Of a stretch of 64,000 bases of DNA, positions 44,988-54,786 are shown piece after piece. This stretch comes from Dichotomocladium elegans (Eukaryota > Mucoromycota > Mucoromycetes > Mucorales > Lichtheimiaceae), in the NCBI GenBank assembly GCA_025716815.1, contig JAIXMN010000041.1, forward strand, positions 1 to 64,000. Reading direction: 5' to 3'. The translations under genes were made by a program, and so were the position numbers. How positions within the stretch are numbered: position 1 is the first letter of the stretch; every line of letters starts with the position of its first letter. Below the pieces are notes generated by a model, which did not search any database, had not been told where the DNA came from, and worked only from the letters and a program-made list of their open reading frames with translations.

Positions 44988-47900
44988 ATGTTAAAAAACA
45001 TAACTATTACTATTTGGAATGCCAATGGCTTACAACGGCATCTTATTGAAAACATCCTAACATACACTCCTTCTACTCCCTTCTCTTTATCACCGAAACT
45101 TGGCTCCTTTCCCCTCACTCATACCCACATCCTGGCAACAGCACCACGTCTATGGTCGCCGCCTTGAAAACGCATTCGTAGGCAGCATGGGGATTTCACT
45201 CTTAGTAAATCCCGATTGCCCTACCAGTAACTTCCTCCCTTCCGATCCCTTATGTACTCTCCTGTCTCTTTTGTGATACTCTCATCCATTGCTCTACCTC
45301 CCGCCATCCCTCCCAGATAACGAAGCCCTCGACGTCCTTGCAACTCCCGCTCACATGGCCCACACATCCAATACCATCTCTGCGGCGATTCAATGCCCGC
45401 ATCGGACGCTTTGTTGGTGACCATGTCTCACCGACGCGGCACCCTCTTTCTCGAATGGATTCAAGCTACTGGCCTCTACCATTGGAATGCCTCCCTTGCC
45501 TTTGGTATGCCCACATATCGTCCGACTCCGGGGAACTAGCATCATTGACTGGTTCCTGAGCTCTGCACCTCTTGTCGACCCACAACTAACAGTCAGGGAC
45601 GATCTGTCCCTCGGCTCCGATCACAAGATGGTGCATCTCACATTCGCTGCGCCCGCCACCCTGCCAACCCCGCCGAATAAGCACACTAGACGCCTATGGA
45701 AATTAAGTAAGCTGGCTGACCCAGAGAAGACTGCACAGTATGTGCAGCTCTTCACTGAGCTCAACCAGCCCCTATTTGATTCTCTAACGGCTCTAGTTAG
45801 AGAAGATCAATCGCGTCCCGATTTTGATCGACTCCATGACCAGCTGTGCGAATCGATCTATCAAGCCCTGGATAGCAGCCTTGGATCCCGGCCGCCTCCC
45901 CGCCGCTCCTGCAAGTGGTTCTGGTCCCCTGCCCTCGAAGAAGCCATGGACCGCCGCGAGAAATGCTATCGCCAATGGCGTCGTGCTCGGGATGGTGTTA
46001 GTAAGCTCTCGCGATGGGTTGCCTATCAAGAAGCTGCTGCCCTTGCCCGTCGCGCCATCCAGCAGCGTCGTCGTCAGACGTGGCGTGAGTTCTGTGACCG
46101 GTTAGCTGCTGGTGATTTCAGCAAAGCTACCGCGACCATCTCCAAAATCAGACGTAACCGACGGCTCAATCCCACCTTTGTGGATCCTCGCGGTCCGCAG
46201 GTGGCTGCCGATCGGATGGCCGACCATCTTGGTCAGGTCTATGCTGGTCATCTTCTCGGTCCGCCGATTGATGAAGATCTCTTGCCCGCGGCCGTGACTC
46301 CACCATTTACAGACGATTGCCCGTTCACAATTCCTGTTGTCGAGGACGCTATCGGCCGCCTACCTCCCCGCAAAGCCCCTGGTGCCGACCATCTGCGCGC
46401 CGAGATGCTCGTCCCTCTGTCTGGCGCCCTTGTCCCCACGTTGACACTGTTCTTTGAACTTTGTTGGCGATGGGGTACAACTCCAGCTGCTTGGCGTCTG
46501 GCTCAAGCCATCCCCGTTTACAAGAAGGGACCCACAACAGACCCCGCCAACTTCCGACCAATCTGCTTGACTTCGGTGCTCCGAAACTGCTCGAGCTTTG
46601 CCTCATGAACCCCTTGAGGCTGCATATCCTATCTGGATATCGCCCAGGGTGGGTTTAGACACCACCGCAGCACGCTCGACCAAGCCCTCTGCCTGCACGA
46701 GCTATCCACCATGCACACCACCACCCACGGCACGCCTCCCGTCCTAGCCTTCCTCGACATTAAGTCCGCCTATGACACAGTCGACCGTTCTGTAGTCTGG
46801 AATGAGTTAGAACCATACGCCTCCCCTGCCCTCCTCACTCTTTTACAGCACATGTTTAATGATGTTTCTATTGAGATTTTATTGACAGGAACTGTGTCAC
46901 GGCGCTTCGAACCAGTCACAGGTGTGCTACAAGGCTCTGTTCTCTCCCCCTTTCTCTACTCCATATACATCAATTCCCTCCCAGGATTGCTTCGTGTTGC
47001 AGAACAGGATATTCCTCCCGACGACGCATATGCCGATTTTCAGGAGCCCCCCAACTTCTTGGTGCGTGGCGAACGGATTAATTGCCTGCTCTACGCTGAT
47101 GACGTGGTCCTCATTGGATCATGGTCTACCATGCCTGCTCTTCTGTCTGCATGCGAGCGACACAGCATTCAGCTCGGGTATCGCTGGAATCCCGCCAAGT
47201 GCGCGGTGCTGTTCGACTCTGCCCACGCCCCAACCCAACGCCCATCCCTATGCTTGTATGGCACCGACCTCCCGCGATCGCCCTCCTTCAAGTACCTTGG
47301 GATTCCCTTTTCATCTGCTGGCCAGATCGATCACCAAGCCCTCCTTCACCTCAATACCACTGCCGCCCTCACGAGCATGCGGATGCTGCACGCCATTGGC
47401 GTCAGCCCGTATGGCTTCCCTCGCCTCCTCGCCACCCGTATGTACCAGCAATTCATACGGCCAAAGATGGAATACGGCCTCGCGCTGATCAACCTCACCC
47501 GCCAAGACCTCAAAACTCTTGAGCGCGCCCAAGATCAATGCCTTCGCATGATATTTGGGGGACACAAGACCGCCTCCACTGCCGTCTTCCGCCACCTCAC
47601 CCGCCTTCCCCACATGGTCGACCGAGTTGCCATCCTCCAGGCCAAATTTGTGCACCGTGCATACAACTTGCCTGACGACACCCTCCTTTCCGCACTCCTC
47701 CCTTCCATCAAGCAGCCCAGACACCTTTGGCCGAAGTTGCATCGCTCTTCGGTGTGGGTGGCCCTTTCTCGTCCTAGGCATCAAGCCTCAAGAGTGGACT
47801 TGAAAGGTGCCATCCGCAGCTGTTTGCAAGACCGCCTCGCCGACCAGCTCGCTTCCTCCCGCGCCATCCTCCTAAGCGCATGCCGTCCACGCCTTGGCAT

Positions 47901-48342
47901 TGACCCGGTCATGTACTTGCCAATGACGAATAAGGAACGCAGCCGCTGCATCCGCTGGCGTATGGGCTGGCTCCCTGGCCGCCCTAAACCATGCTGGTGT
48001 AAGCATGATCACACAAGCCGCCGTCACCTCATTTTCTGCCTCAACATGCACGCTCGGTTGAGGGTCGCCAATGATGATGATCATCGCGATCCGCTCTCAT
48101 TGGTCCTCAACCAGCTGCCATGCTCTGAGATCACCTCCTCCTCCCGCATCAAATACTGGCAACGCACCTGGCCAGTGGTGTGCCAGATCCTCCTCGAGGT
48201 CGACATGGCGTGTCACCTTGATGAGGATTTCTCCGCCTCGCAAGACCCCGACCTCGGCGGATCTCTTCTCCGGTGGCTCGAGCGTCCTGTCCCTGTTCAT
48301 GCAACCGAAGCAATCCTGGATAATTTCGTTCTTGATCCCTAA
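44988..48342 (+). pseudogene. LINE copy 2 ORF2, many frameshifts
   Basis: The endonuclease part is broken repeatedly between 45,060 and 45,530. From about 45,530 to 46,584 and from about 46,650 to 48,342 long frames remain, giving the RT (FLDIKSAYDTV, GVLQGSVLSP, LLYADDV) and the C-terminal Cys/His segment. Three close single-base deletions near 46,585-46,635 separate them. Confidence 0.87.
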
Positions 48343-48582
48343 CCCTCTCTTTCTCGTTGTCACTCCCACTCCCCCTTTAGATAGTTTCTTCTTCTCCACT
48401 TTTGTCGACCCCATTGTTCCCATTTTTATCTCTTTCTCTTTTCTTTTCTCTTCTTGCCCCCTCATTTTTCCCAGCCACTCTGGGTTTTTCATGCCGCAGC
48501 CACCTTGTCGATCTGGCGAGAGCGACCGCTTTATTGAGCACACGTTCCATACCGCCTTCTCTTTCAAAATAAACTGTTTTGT

Positions 48583-48597
48583 CTACACCAACGAACC
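48583..48597 (+). repeat. tRNA-like junction repeat 3
   Basis: CTACACCAACGAACC, two substitutions from the tRNA-Val end, between LINE copies 2 and 3. Confidence 0.75.
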
Positions 48598-48950
48598 ATG
48601 CTTCTCTTTCACTCGCCGTACACTTTTTTACGGCGGCTAATAGTTTACCCCTGACGTCAGCAACAATAACATCTCAAACACCACCACCAACACCTCCAAA
48701 CGTGCACCCCATAGCGCAGGAATCCCCATCGCGATCACCAGAAGGAACATCCCAAGTCCAATCGGCCGCCCCTTCGACTTTGCACAACTCCCGAACATCG
48801 CGCATCCCCATCACCAGCGGAATCAGTAAACGCCGTTTGTCGACCACCTCAGTCCGCCCTTCACATCTCCCCGAGATTAAAAAGAACCGCGTCTCGGCTA
48901 CTCGATCCCCGACATTGCAGTCCCAGACCGAGTTCCAATTTACCTTTGAA

Positions 48951-50354
48951 ATGGGGGCTGCGTCAAAAGAAAAAGTAACTGCAACGGCTGTGCAAAAAGC
49001 CAAAAATTTTTCTCCCGCTGCAACTATGGTTGTAGAACACGAGGCCCTTTTCCGAAAAGTACGCCAGGAACTCGTCTGCCCCGTGTGCCGCCTCCCCAAT
49101 GGGATATGGAAGAACGGCAGCAGCAAAACCACTCCCCCGCGCCCGCAGTACAAGTGTAAGTGCAACACGACCTACACGTTCCAGGCTATGGAGAAGCTGC
49201 TTGCAGCCCATGCCACGTCTGCCCCAGCCTGCACCTCGTTGGAGTCGATTCCGGCCCCCGCGCCTGCCCTCCCACCTCCCAGCAACGCGATGGATACCAT
49301 CGAATCCACCTTGGAGACCTCGGCCACAAACTCGGCCCCGCTCATCTTTGAGCACCATGAAGCCCTCCCCGACTTCATGCAAAAAATCATGGAGGAGCTT
49401 AATACCACCCGCCGTCGGGTGGACCAGCTTGAATCCCTGCTTGCTGAGAACCAGCAGTTGAAGAACCAACTCGCCAATGCGGAGGCTATGATAGCTGCAC
49501 TGCAGCTTAAACTGGACGCTCAGGCCAATGACAATGACGACATGCTCGTCAAAAACCCCTTGGATGCACCGACTGGCACCGCGGCATCTTGGTACGCCAC
49601 CGCCGCACCCACCACCGAAGCTACCTCTGCCCCTGCGCCACTCACCTGGGCGGATCGTGTGCAAAAAGCCAAGTCCCCACACACAACGAAGAACAAACGG
49701 ATCCTGTCCCCCCGCCGCGCTGCTGCCATCTCGCGTGTATTTAGCTTTGCTTCGGGCGAGCAAGGCTTCAAATATATATACATTCCGAGCAAATTCCGCC
49801 TGCCGACCAAGGAGCTCCGTACCCGTCTGCGCAAACTCGGCTTCGACAATGCACGGATTTTAGATGTGCATTACCCCGATCGACAGGTAGTGGCTATCCT
49901 CCTTCATAATGACTATGTGAAGGAGTTTACCACATTACTGGCCAAGCACCGGATCCCGGTGATAGAGGACTTTGATCCTCGTGATCCAAAGCACCTCCGT
50001 GACCCCAAATTTGCGGCACTCTCTGAGGAGGAGCGTCGCGAAAAGGCCGCCGAACTACACAAGCAACGGCTTCTTAAGGCCGTCGATTTCATTCGCGCGC
50101 CAGTTAAGTACGCCGTTGCCAGAGCCTTCACTGCTAACGGATGGTTTACCCCTGTAGATCTTCAAGAAATCCTGTCCGCCCCCAACACAAAACGCACCAC
50201 TGCCGCAACCACCGCCAATCCTTTTGTCACCGAAGCCCCGATGAACGTTGACGTCGAGGGCACACAAAACAGCTCCACACCCATTGACGACGAACTCATG
50301 TCTGTCTCTGGCTCATCTTCATCTCGCACCACCTCCAACCCCGATAGTCAATAA
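48951..50354 (+). CDS. LINE copy 3 ORF1: zinc-ribbon, coiled-coil protein (467 aa from first ATG)
   Basis: From the first ATG (48,951) the protein has a Cys cluster CPVCRLPNG...PQYKCKC, a Pro/Ala-rich stretch, a coiled-coil-like segment (RRRVDQLESLLAENQQLKNQ), and a C-terminal domain (LRTRLRKLGFDNARILDVHY..RQVVAILLHNDY) that may bind nucleic acid. Such ORF1 proteins coat element RNA. The same frame stays open upstream to the element's 5' edge, and that upstream part is conserved in diverged copy 5, so translation may start before the first ATG at a non-AUG codon. The stop is 2 nt before the ORF2 ATG. Confidence 0.85.
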   Translation: MGAASKEKVTATAVQKAKNFSPAATMVVEHEALFRKVRQELVCPVCRLPNGIWKNGSSKTTPPRPQYKCKCNTTYTFQAMEKLLAAHATSAPACTSLESIPAPAPALPPPSNAMDTIESTLETSATNSAPLIFEHHEALPDFMQKIMEELNTTRRRVDQLESLLAENQQLKNQLANAEAMIAALQLKLDAQANDNDDMLVKNPLDAPTGTAASWYATAAPTTEATSAPAPLTWADRVQKAKSPHTTKNKRILSPRRAAAISRVFSFASGEQGFKYIYIPSKFRLPTKELRTRLRKLGFDNARILDVHYPDRQVVAILLHNDYVKEFTTLLAKHRIPVIEDFDPRDPKHLRDPKFAALSEEERREKAAELHKQRLLKAVDFIRAPVKYAVARAFTANGWFTPVDLQEILSAPNTKRTTAATTANPFVTEAPMNVDVEGTQNSSTPIDDELMSVSGSSSSRTTSNPDSQ

Positions 50355-50356
50355 TT

Positions 50357-53300
50357 ATGTTAAAAAACATAACTATTACTATTTGGAATGCCAATGGCTT
50401 ACAACGGCATCTTATTGAAAACATCCTAACATACACTCCTTCTACCTCCCTTCTCTTTATCACCGAAACTTGGCTCCTTTCCCCTCACTCATACCCCACA
50501 CCCTGGCAACAGCACCACGTCTATGGTCGCCGCCTTGAAAACGCATTCGTGGGCAGCATGGGGATTTCACTCTTAGTAAATCCCGTTTGCCCTTACCCAG
50601 TAACATTCCTCCCTTCCGATTCCCCCTATGTACTCTCCTGTCTCTTTTGTGATACTCTCATTCATTGCCTCTACCTCCCGCCATCCCTCCCAGATAACGA
50701 AGCCCTCGACGTCCTTACAAGCATCCCGCTCACATGGCCCAGCGCATCCAATACCATCCTCTGCGGCGATTTCAATGCCCGCATCGGACGCTTTGTTGGT
50801 GACCACGTCCTCACCAGACGCGGCACCCTCTTTCTCGAATGGATTCAAGCTACTGGCCTCTACCATTGGAATGCCTCCCTTGCCTTTGGTATGCCCACAT
50901 ACGTCCGACTCCGGGGAACTAGCATCATTGACTGGTTCCTGAACTCTGCACCTCTTGTCGACCCACAACTAACAGTCAGGGACGATCTGTCCCTCGGCTC
51001 CGATCACAAGATGGTGCATCTCACATTCGCTGCGCCCGCCACCCTGCCAACCCCGCCGAATAAGCACACTAGACGCCTATGGAAATTAAGTAAGCTGGCT
51101 GACCCAGAGAAGACTGCACAGTATGTGCAGCTCTTCACTGAGCTCAACCAGCCCCTATTTGATTCTCTAACGGCTCTAGTTAGAGAAGATCAATCGCGTC
51201 CCGATTTTGATCGACTCCATGACCAGCTGTGCGAATCGATCTATCAAGCCCTGGATAGCAGCCTTGGATCCCGGCCGCCTCCCCGCCGCTCCTGCAAGTG
51301 GTTCTGGTCCCCTGCCCTCGAAGAAGCCATGGACCGCCGCGAGAAATGCTATCGCCAATGGCGTCGTGCTCGGGATGGTGTTAGTAAGCTCTCGCGATGG
51401 GTTGCCTATCAAGAAGCTGCTGCCCTTGCCCGTCGCGCCATCCAGCAGCGTCGTCGTCAGACGTGGCGTGAGTTCTGTGACCGGTTAGCTGCTGGTGATT
51501 TCAGCAAAGCTACCGCGACCATCTCCAAAATCAGACGTAACCGATGGCTCAATCCCACCTTTGTGGATCCTCGCGGTCCGCAGGTGGCTGCCGATCGGAT
51601 GGCCGACCATCTTGGTCAGGTCTATGCTGGTCATCTTCTCGGTCCGCCGATTGATGAAGATCTCTTGCCCGCGGCCGTGACTCCACCATTTACAGACGAT
51701 TGCCCGTTCACAATTCCTGTTGTCGAGGACGCTATCGGCCGCCTACCTCCCCGCAAAGCCCCTGGTGCCGACCATCTGCGCGCCGAGATGCTCGTCCCTC
51801 TGTCTGGCGCCCTTGTCCCCACGTTGACACTGTTCTTTGAACTTTGTTGGCGATGGGGTACAACTCCAGCTGCTTGGCGTCTGGCTCAAGCCATCCCCGT
51901 TTACAAGAAGGGACCCACAACAGACCCCGCCAACTTCCGACCAATCTGCTTGACTTCGGTGCTCCGAAAACTGCTCGAGCTTTGCCTCATGAACCCCCTT
52001 GAGGCTGCATATCCTATCTTGGATATCGCCCAGGGTGGGTTTAGACACCACCGCAGCACGCTCGACCAAGCCCTCTGCCTGCACGAGCTATCCACCATGC
52101 ACACCACCACCCACGGCACGCCTCCCGTCCTAGCCTTCCTCGACATTAAGTCCGCCTATGACACAGTCGACCGTTCTGTAGTCTGGAATGAGTTAGAACC
52201 ATACGCCTCCCCTGCCCTCCTCACTCTTTTACAGCACATGTTTAATGATGTTTCTATTGAGATTTTATTGACAGGAACTGTGTCACGGCGCTTCGAACCA
52301 GTCACAGGTGTGCTACAAGACTCTGTTCTCTCCCCCTTTCTCTACTCCATATACATCAATTCCCTCCCAGGATTGCTTCGTGTTGCAGAACAGGATATTC
52401 CTCCCGACGACGCATATGCCGATTTTCAGGAGCCCCCCAACTTCTTGGTGCGTGGCGAACGGATTAATTGCCTGCTCTACGCTGATGACGTGGTCCTCAT
52501 TGGATCATGGTCTACCATGCCTGCTCTTCTGTCTGCATGCGAGCGACACAGCATTCAGCTCGGGTATCGCTGGAATCCCGCCAAGTGCGCGGTGCTGTTC
52601 GACTCTGCCCACGCCCCAACCCAACGCCCATCCCTATGCTTGTATGGCACCGACCTCCCGCGATCGCCCTCCTTCAAGTACCTTGGGATTCCCTTTTCAT
52701 CTGCTGGCCAGATCGATCACCAAGCCCTCCTTCACCTCAATACCACTGCCGCCCTCACGAGCATGCGGATGCTGCACGCCATTGGCGTCAGCCCGTATGG
52801 CTTCCCTCGCCTCCTCGCCACCCGTATGTACCAGCAATTCATACGGCCAAAGATGGAATACGGCCTAGCGCTGATCAACCTCACCCGCCAAGACCTCAAA
52901 ACTCTTGAGCGCGCCCAAGATCAATGCCTTCGCATGATATTTGGGGGACACAAGACCGCCTCCACTGCCGTCTTCCGCCACCTCACCCGCCTTCCCCACA
53001 TGGTCGACCGAGTTGCCATCCTCCAGGCCAAATTTGTGCACCGTGCATACAACTTGCCTGACGACACCCTCCTTTCCGCACTCCTCCCTTCCATCAAGCA
53101 GCCCAGACACCTTTGGCCGAAGTTGCATCGCTCTTCGGTGTGGGTGGCCCTTTCTCGTCCTAGGCATCAAGCCTCAAGAGTGGACTTGAAAGGTGCCATC
53201 CGCAGCTGTTTGCAAGACCGCCTCGCCGACCAGCTCGCTTCCTCCCGCGCCATCCTCCTAAGCGCATGCCGTCCACGCCTTGGCATTGACCCGGTCATGT

Positions 53301-53728
53301 ACTTGCCAATGACGAATAAGGAACGCAGCCGCTGCATCCGCTGGCGTATGGGCTGGCTCCCTGGCCGCCCTAAACCATGCTGGTGTAAGCATGATCACAC
53401 AAGCCGCCGTCACCTCATTTTCTGCCTCAACATGCACGCTCGGTTGAGGGTCGCCAATGATGATGATCATCGCGATCCGCTCTCATTGGTCCTCAACCAG
53501 CTGCCATGCTCTGAGATCACCTCCTCCTCTCGCATCAAATACTGGCAACGCACCTGGCCAGTGGTGTGCCAGATCCTCCTCGAGGTCGACATGGCGTGTC
53601 ACCTTGATGAGGATTTCTCCGCCTCGCAAGACCCCGACCTCGGCGGATCTCTTCTCCGGTGGCTCGAGCGTCCTGTCCCTGTTCATGCAACCGAAGCAAT
53701 CCTGGATAATTTCGTTCTTGATCCCTAA
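50357..53728 (+). CDS. LINE copy 3 ORF2: endonuclease-reverse transcriptase (1123 aa)
   Basis: The N-terminus is an AP-type endonuclease with WNANGL (about residue 10), TETW, CGDFNAR and GSDHKM (about 220). The RT spans about 470-760: FRPICLTSVL, GFRHHRSTLDQ, D596 in FLDIKSAYD and Y708ADD711. Near residue 1,007 a Cys/His segment CWCKHDHTSRRHLIFC resembles the C-terminal zinc-binding motif of many LINEs. No RNase H recognised. It nicks target DNA and primes cDNA synthesis there. Oddity: residue 655 is Asp (VLQDSVLSP), where copies 1 and 2 have the Gly of a strongly conserved RT motif, so activity is doubtful although the frame is open. Confidence 0.92.
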   Translation: MLKNITITIWNANGLQRHLIENILTYTPSTSLLFITETWLLSPHSYPTPWQQHHVYGRRLENAFVGSMGISLLVNPVCPYPVTFLPSDSPYVLSCLFCDTLIHCLYLPPSLPDNEALDVLTSIPLTWPSASNTILCGDFNARIGRFVGDHVLTRRGTLFLEWIQATGLYHWNASLAFGMPTYVRLRGTSIIDWFLNSAPLVDPQLTVRDDLSLGSDHKMVHLTFAAPATLPTPPNKHTRRLWKLSKLADPEKTAQYVQLFTELNQPLFDSLTALVREDQSRPDFDRLHDQLCESIYQALDSSLGSRPPPRRSCKWFWSPALEEAMDRREKCYRQWRRARDGVSKLSRWVAYQEAAALARRAIQQRRRQTWREFCDRLAAGDFSKATATISKIRRNRWLNPTFVDPRGPQVAADRMADHLGQVYAGHLLGPPIDEDLLPAAVTPPFTDDCPFTIPVVEDAIGRLPPRKAPGADHLRAEMLVPLSGALVPTLTLFFELCWRWGTTPAAWRLAQAIPVYKKGPTTDPANFRPICLTSVLRKLLELCLMNPLEAAYPILDIAQGGFRHHRSTLDQALCLHELSTMHTTTHGTPPVLAFLDIKSAYDTVDRSVVWNELEPYASPALLTLLQHMFNDVSIEILLTGTVSRRFEPVTGVLQDSVLSPFLYSIYINSLPGLLRVAEQDIPPDDAYADFQEPPNFLVRGERINCLLYADDVVLIGSWSTMPALLSACERHSIQLGYRWNPAKCAVLFDSAHAPTQRPSLCLYGTDLPRSPSFKYLGIPFSSAGQIDHQALLHLNTTAALTSMRMLHAIGVSPYGFPRLLATRMYQQFIRPKMEYGLALINLTRQDLKTLERAQDQCLRMIFGGHKTASTAVFRHLTRLPHMVDRVAILQAKFVHRAYNLPDDTLLSALLPSIKQPRHLWPKLHRSSVWVALSRPRHQASRVDLKGAIRSCLQDRLADQLASSRAILLSACRPRLGIDPVMYLPMTNKERSRCIRWRMGWLPGRPKPCWCKHDHTSRRHLIFCLNMHARLRVANDDDHRDPLSLVLNQLPCSEITSSSRIKYWQRTWPVVCQILLEVDMACHLDEDFSASQDPDLGGSLLRWLERPVPVHATEAILDNFVLDP

Positions 53729-53969
53729 CCCTCTCTTTTCTCATTGTCACTCCCACTCCCCCTTTAGATAGTTTCTTCTTCTCCACTTTTGTCGACCCCA
53801 TTGTTCCCATTTTTATCCCTTTCTCTTTTCTTTTTTCTTCTTGCCCCCTCATTTTTCCCAGCCACTCTGGGTTTTTCATGCCGCAGCCACCTTGTCGATC
53901 TGGCGAGAGCGACCGCTTTATTGAGCACACGTTCCATACCGCCTTCTCTTTCAAAATAAACTGTTTTGT

Positions 53970-53984
53970 CTACACCAACGAACC
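53970..53984 (+). repeat. tRNA-like junction repeat 4
   Basis: CTACACCAACGAACC after the 3' end of copy 3. Confidence 0.75.
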
Positions 53985-54271
53985 TCATGCAACCGAAGCA
54001 ATTCTGGATGGTTTCGTTCTTGATCCCTAACCCTCTCTTTTCTCGTTGTCACTCCCACTCCCCCTTTAGATAGTTTCTTCTTCTCCACTTTTGTCGACCC
54101 CATTGTTCCCATTTTTATCTCTTTCTCTTTTCTTTTCTCTTCTTGCCCCCTCATTTTTCCCAGCCAATCTGGGTTTTTCATGCCACAGCCACCTTGTCGA
54201 TCTGGCGAGAGCGACCGCTTTATTGAGCACACGTTCCATACCGCCTTCTCTTTCAAAATAAACTGTTTTGT
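53985..54271 (+). mobile_element. LINE copy 4, 5'-truncated (3' end only)
   Basis: Begins within the last codons of ORF2 (CATGCAACCGAAGCAATTCT) and contains the full 3' UTR. Typical 5' truncation of a LINE insertion. Two to three substitutions against the other copies. Confidence 0.88.
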
Positions 54272-54297
54272 CTACACGAACGAACCGCTTCTCTTTT
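54272..54297 (+). repeat. tRNA-like junction repeat 5 at the array's right end
   Basis: CTACACGAACGAACCGCTTC followed by TCTTTT. The GCTTCTCTTT part equals the bases at the start of copies 1-3, suggesting these bases belong to the target rather than the LINE. Confidence 0.65.
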
Positions 54298-54780
54298 GTC
54301 GGTTTTCTTGTTTCCTAGTTGTCTTGTCTCTTTCCGCTTTTGTAATAATATCTTTATCCAGCCCAAAGAGTACTCAAACTAGCAGTAAACAAGAGGATAT
54401 GCGCCGAGGAAGCCTTGATTTCAGGAGGAAGCGGAATATAAGAATAAGAGTAGATAGATTGACTGTTCTTTATTGTAGTAAAGGATACAGCTGATATTTA
54501 TACTAATGTCTAAAGAAGATACTAGCAAAAGCTACTGATGATTCTAGAGACATCCTTTTTCTAGAAGAGTCGACGTGACATGACTGGTGTGGTGGGGAAG
54601 TGATCGTGGAGCAAGTTCCAGAAGATGCCAGGATGCGCCATGGCATTTTAGCTTCCGAAAGGCACGTGACAAGTGGGATGTCTGGGATCACGTGCTTCGA
54701 ATTGAGAGCTTGGGTCGACCGGGATTCCTGGGCTTGAATCTTTGCCTTGATTTGGCAGTCCTGGAGCCAAAACTCCGTTC
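54298..54780. other. Spacer between the LINE array and copy 5
   Basis: No recognisable gene. An open frame runs through part of it into copy 5 ORF1, but without motifs of its own. Confidence 0.45.
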
Positions 54781-54786
54781 GTCCAC

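Larger units (their letters stand above)
43236..48582 (+). mobile_element. LINE copy 2 (near full length)
   Basis: Same structure as copy 1. Between about 45,060 and 45,430 it carries an unusual density of single-base deletions relative to copies 1 and 3. Confidence 0.9.
48598..53969 (+). mobile_element. LINE copy 3 (full length, both ORFs open)
   Basis: The only copy with both frames intact. ORF1 and ORF2 are separated by two bases. The 3' end is the same as in the other copies. Confidence 0.93.
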
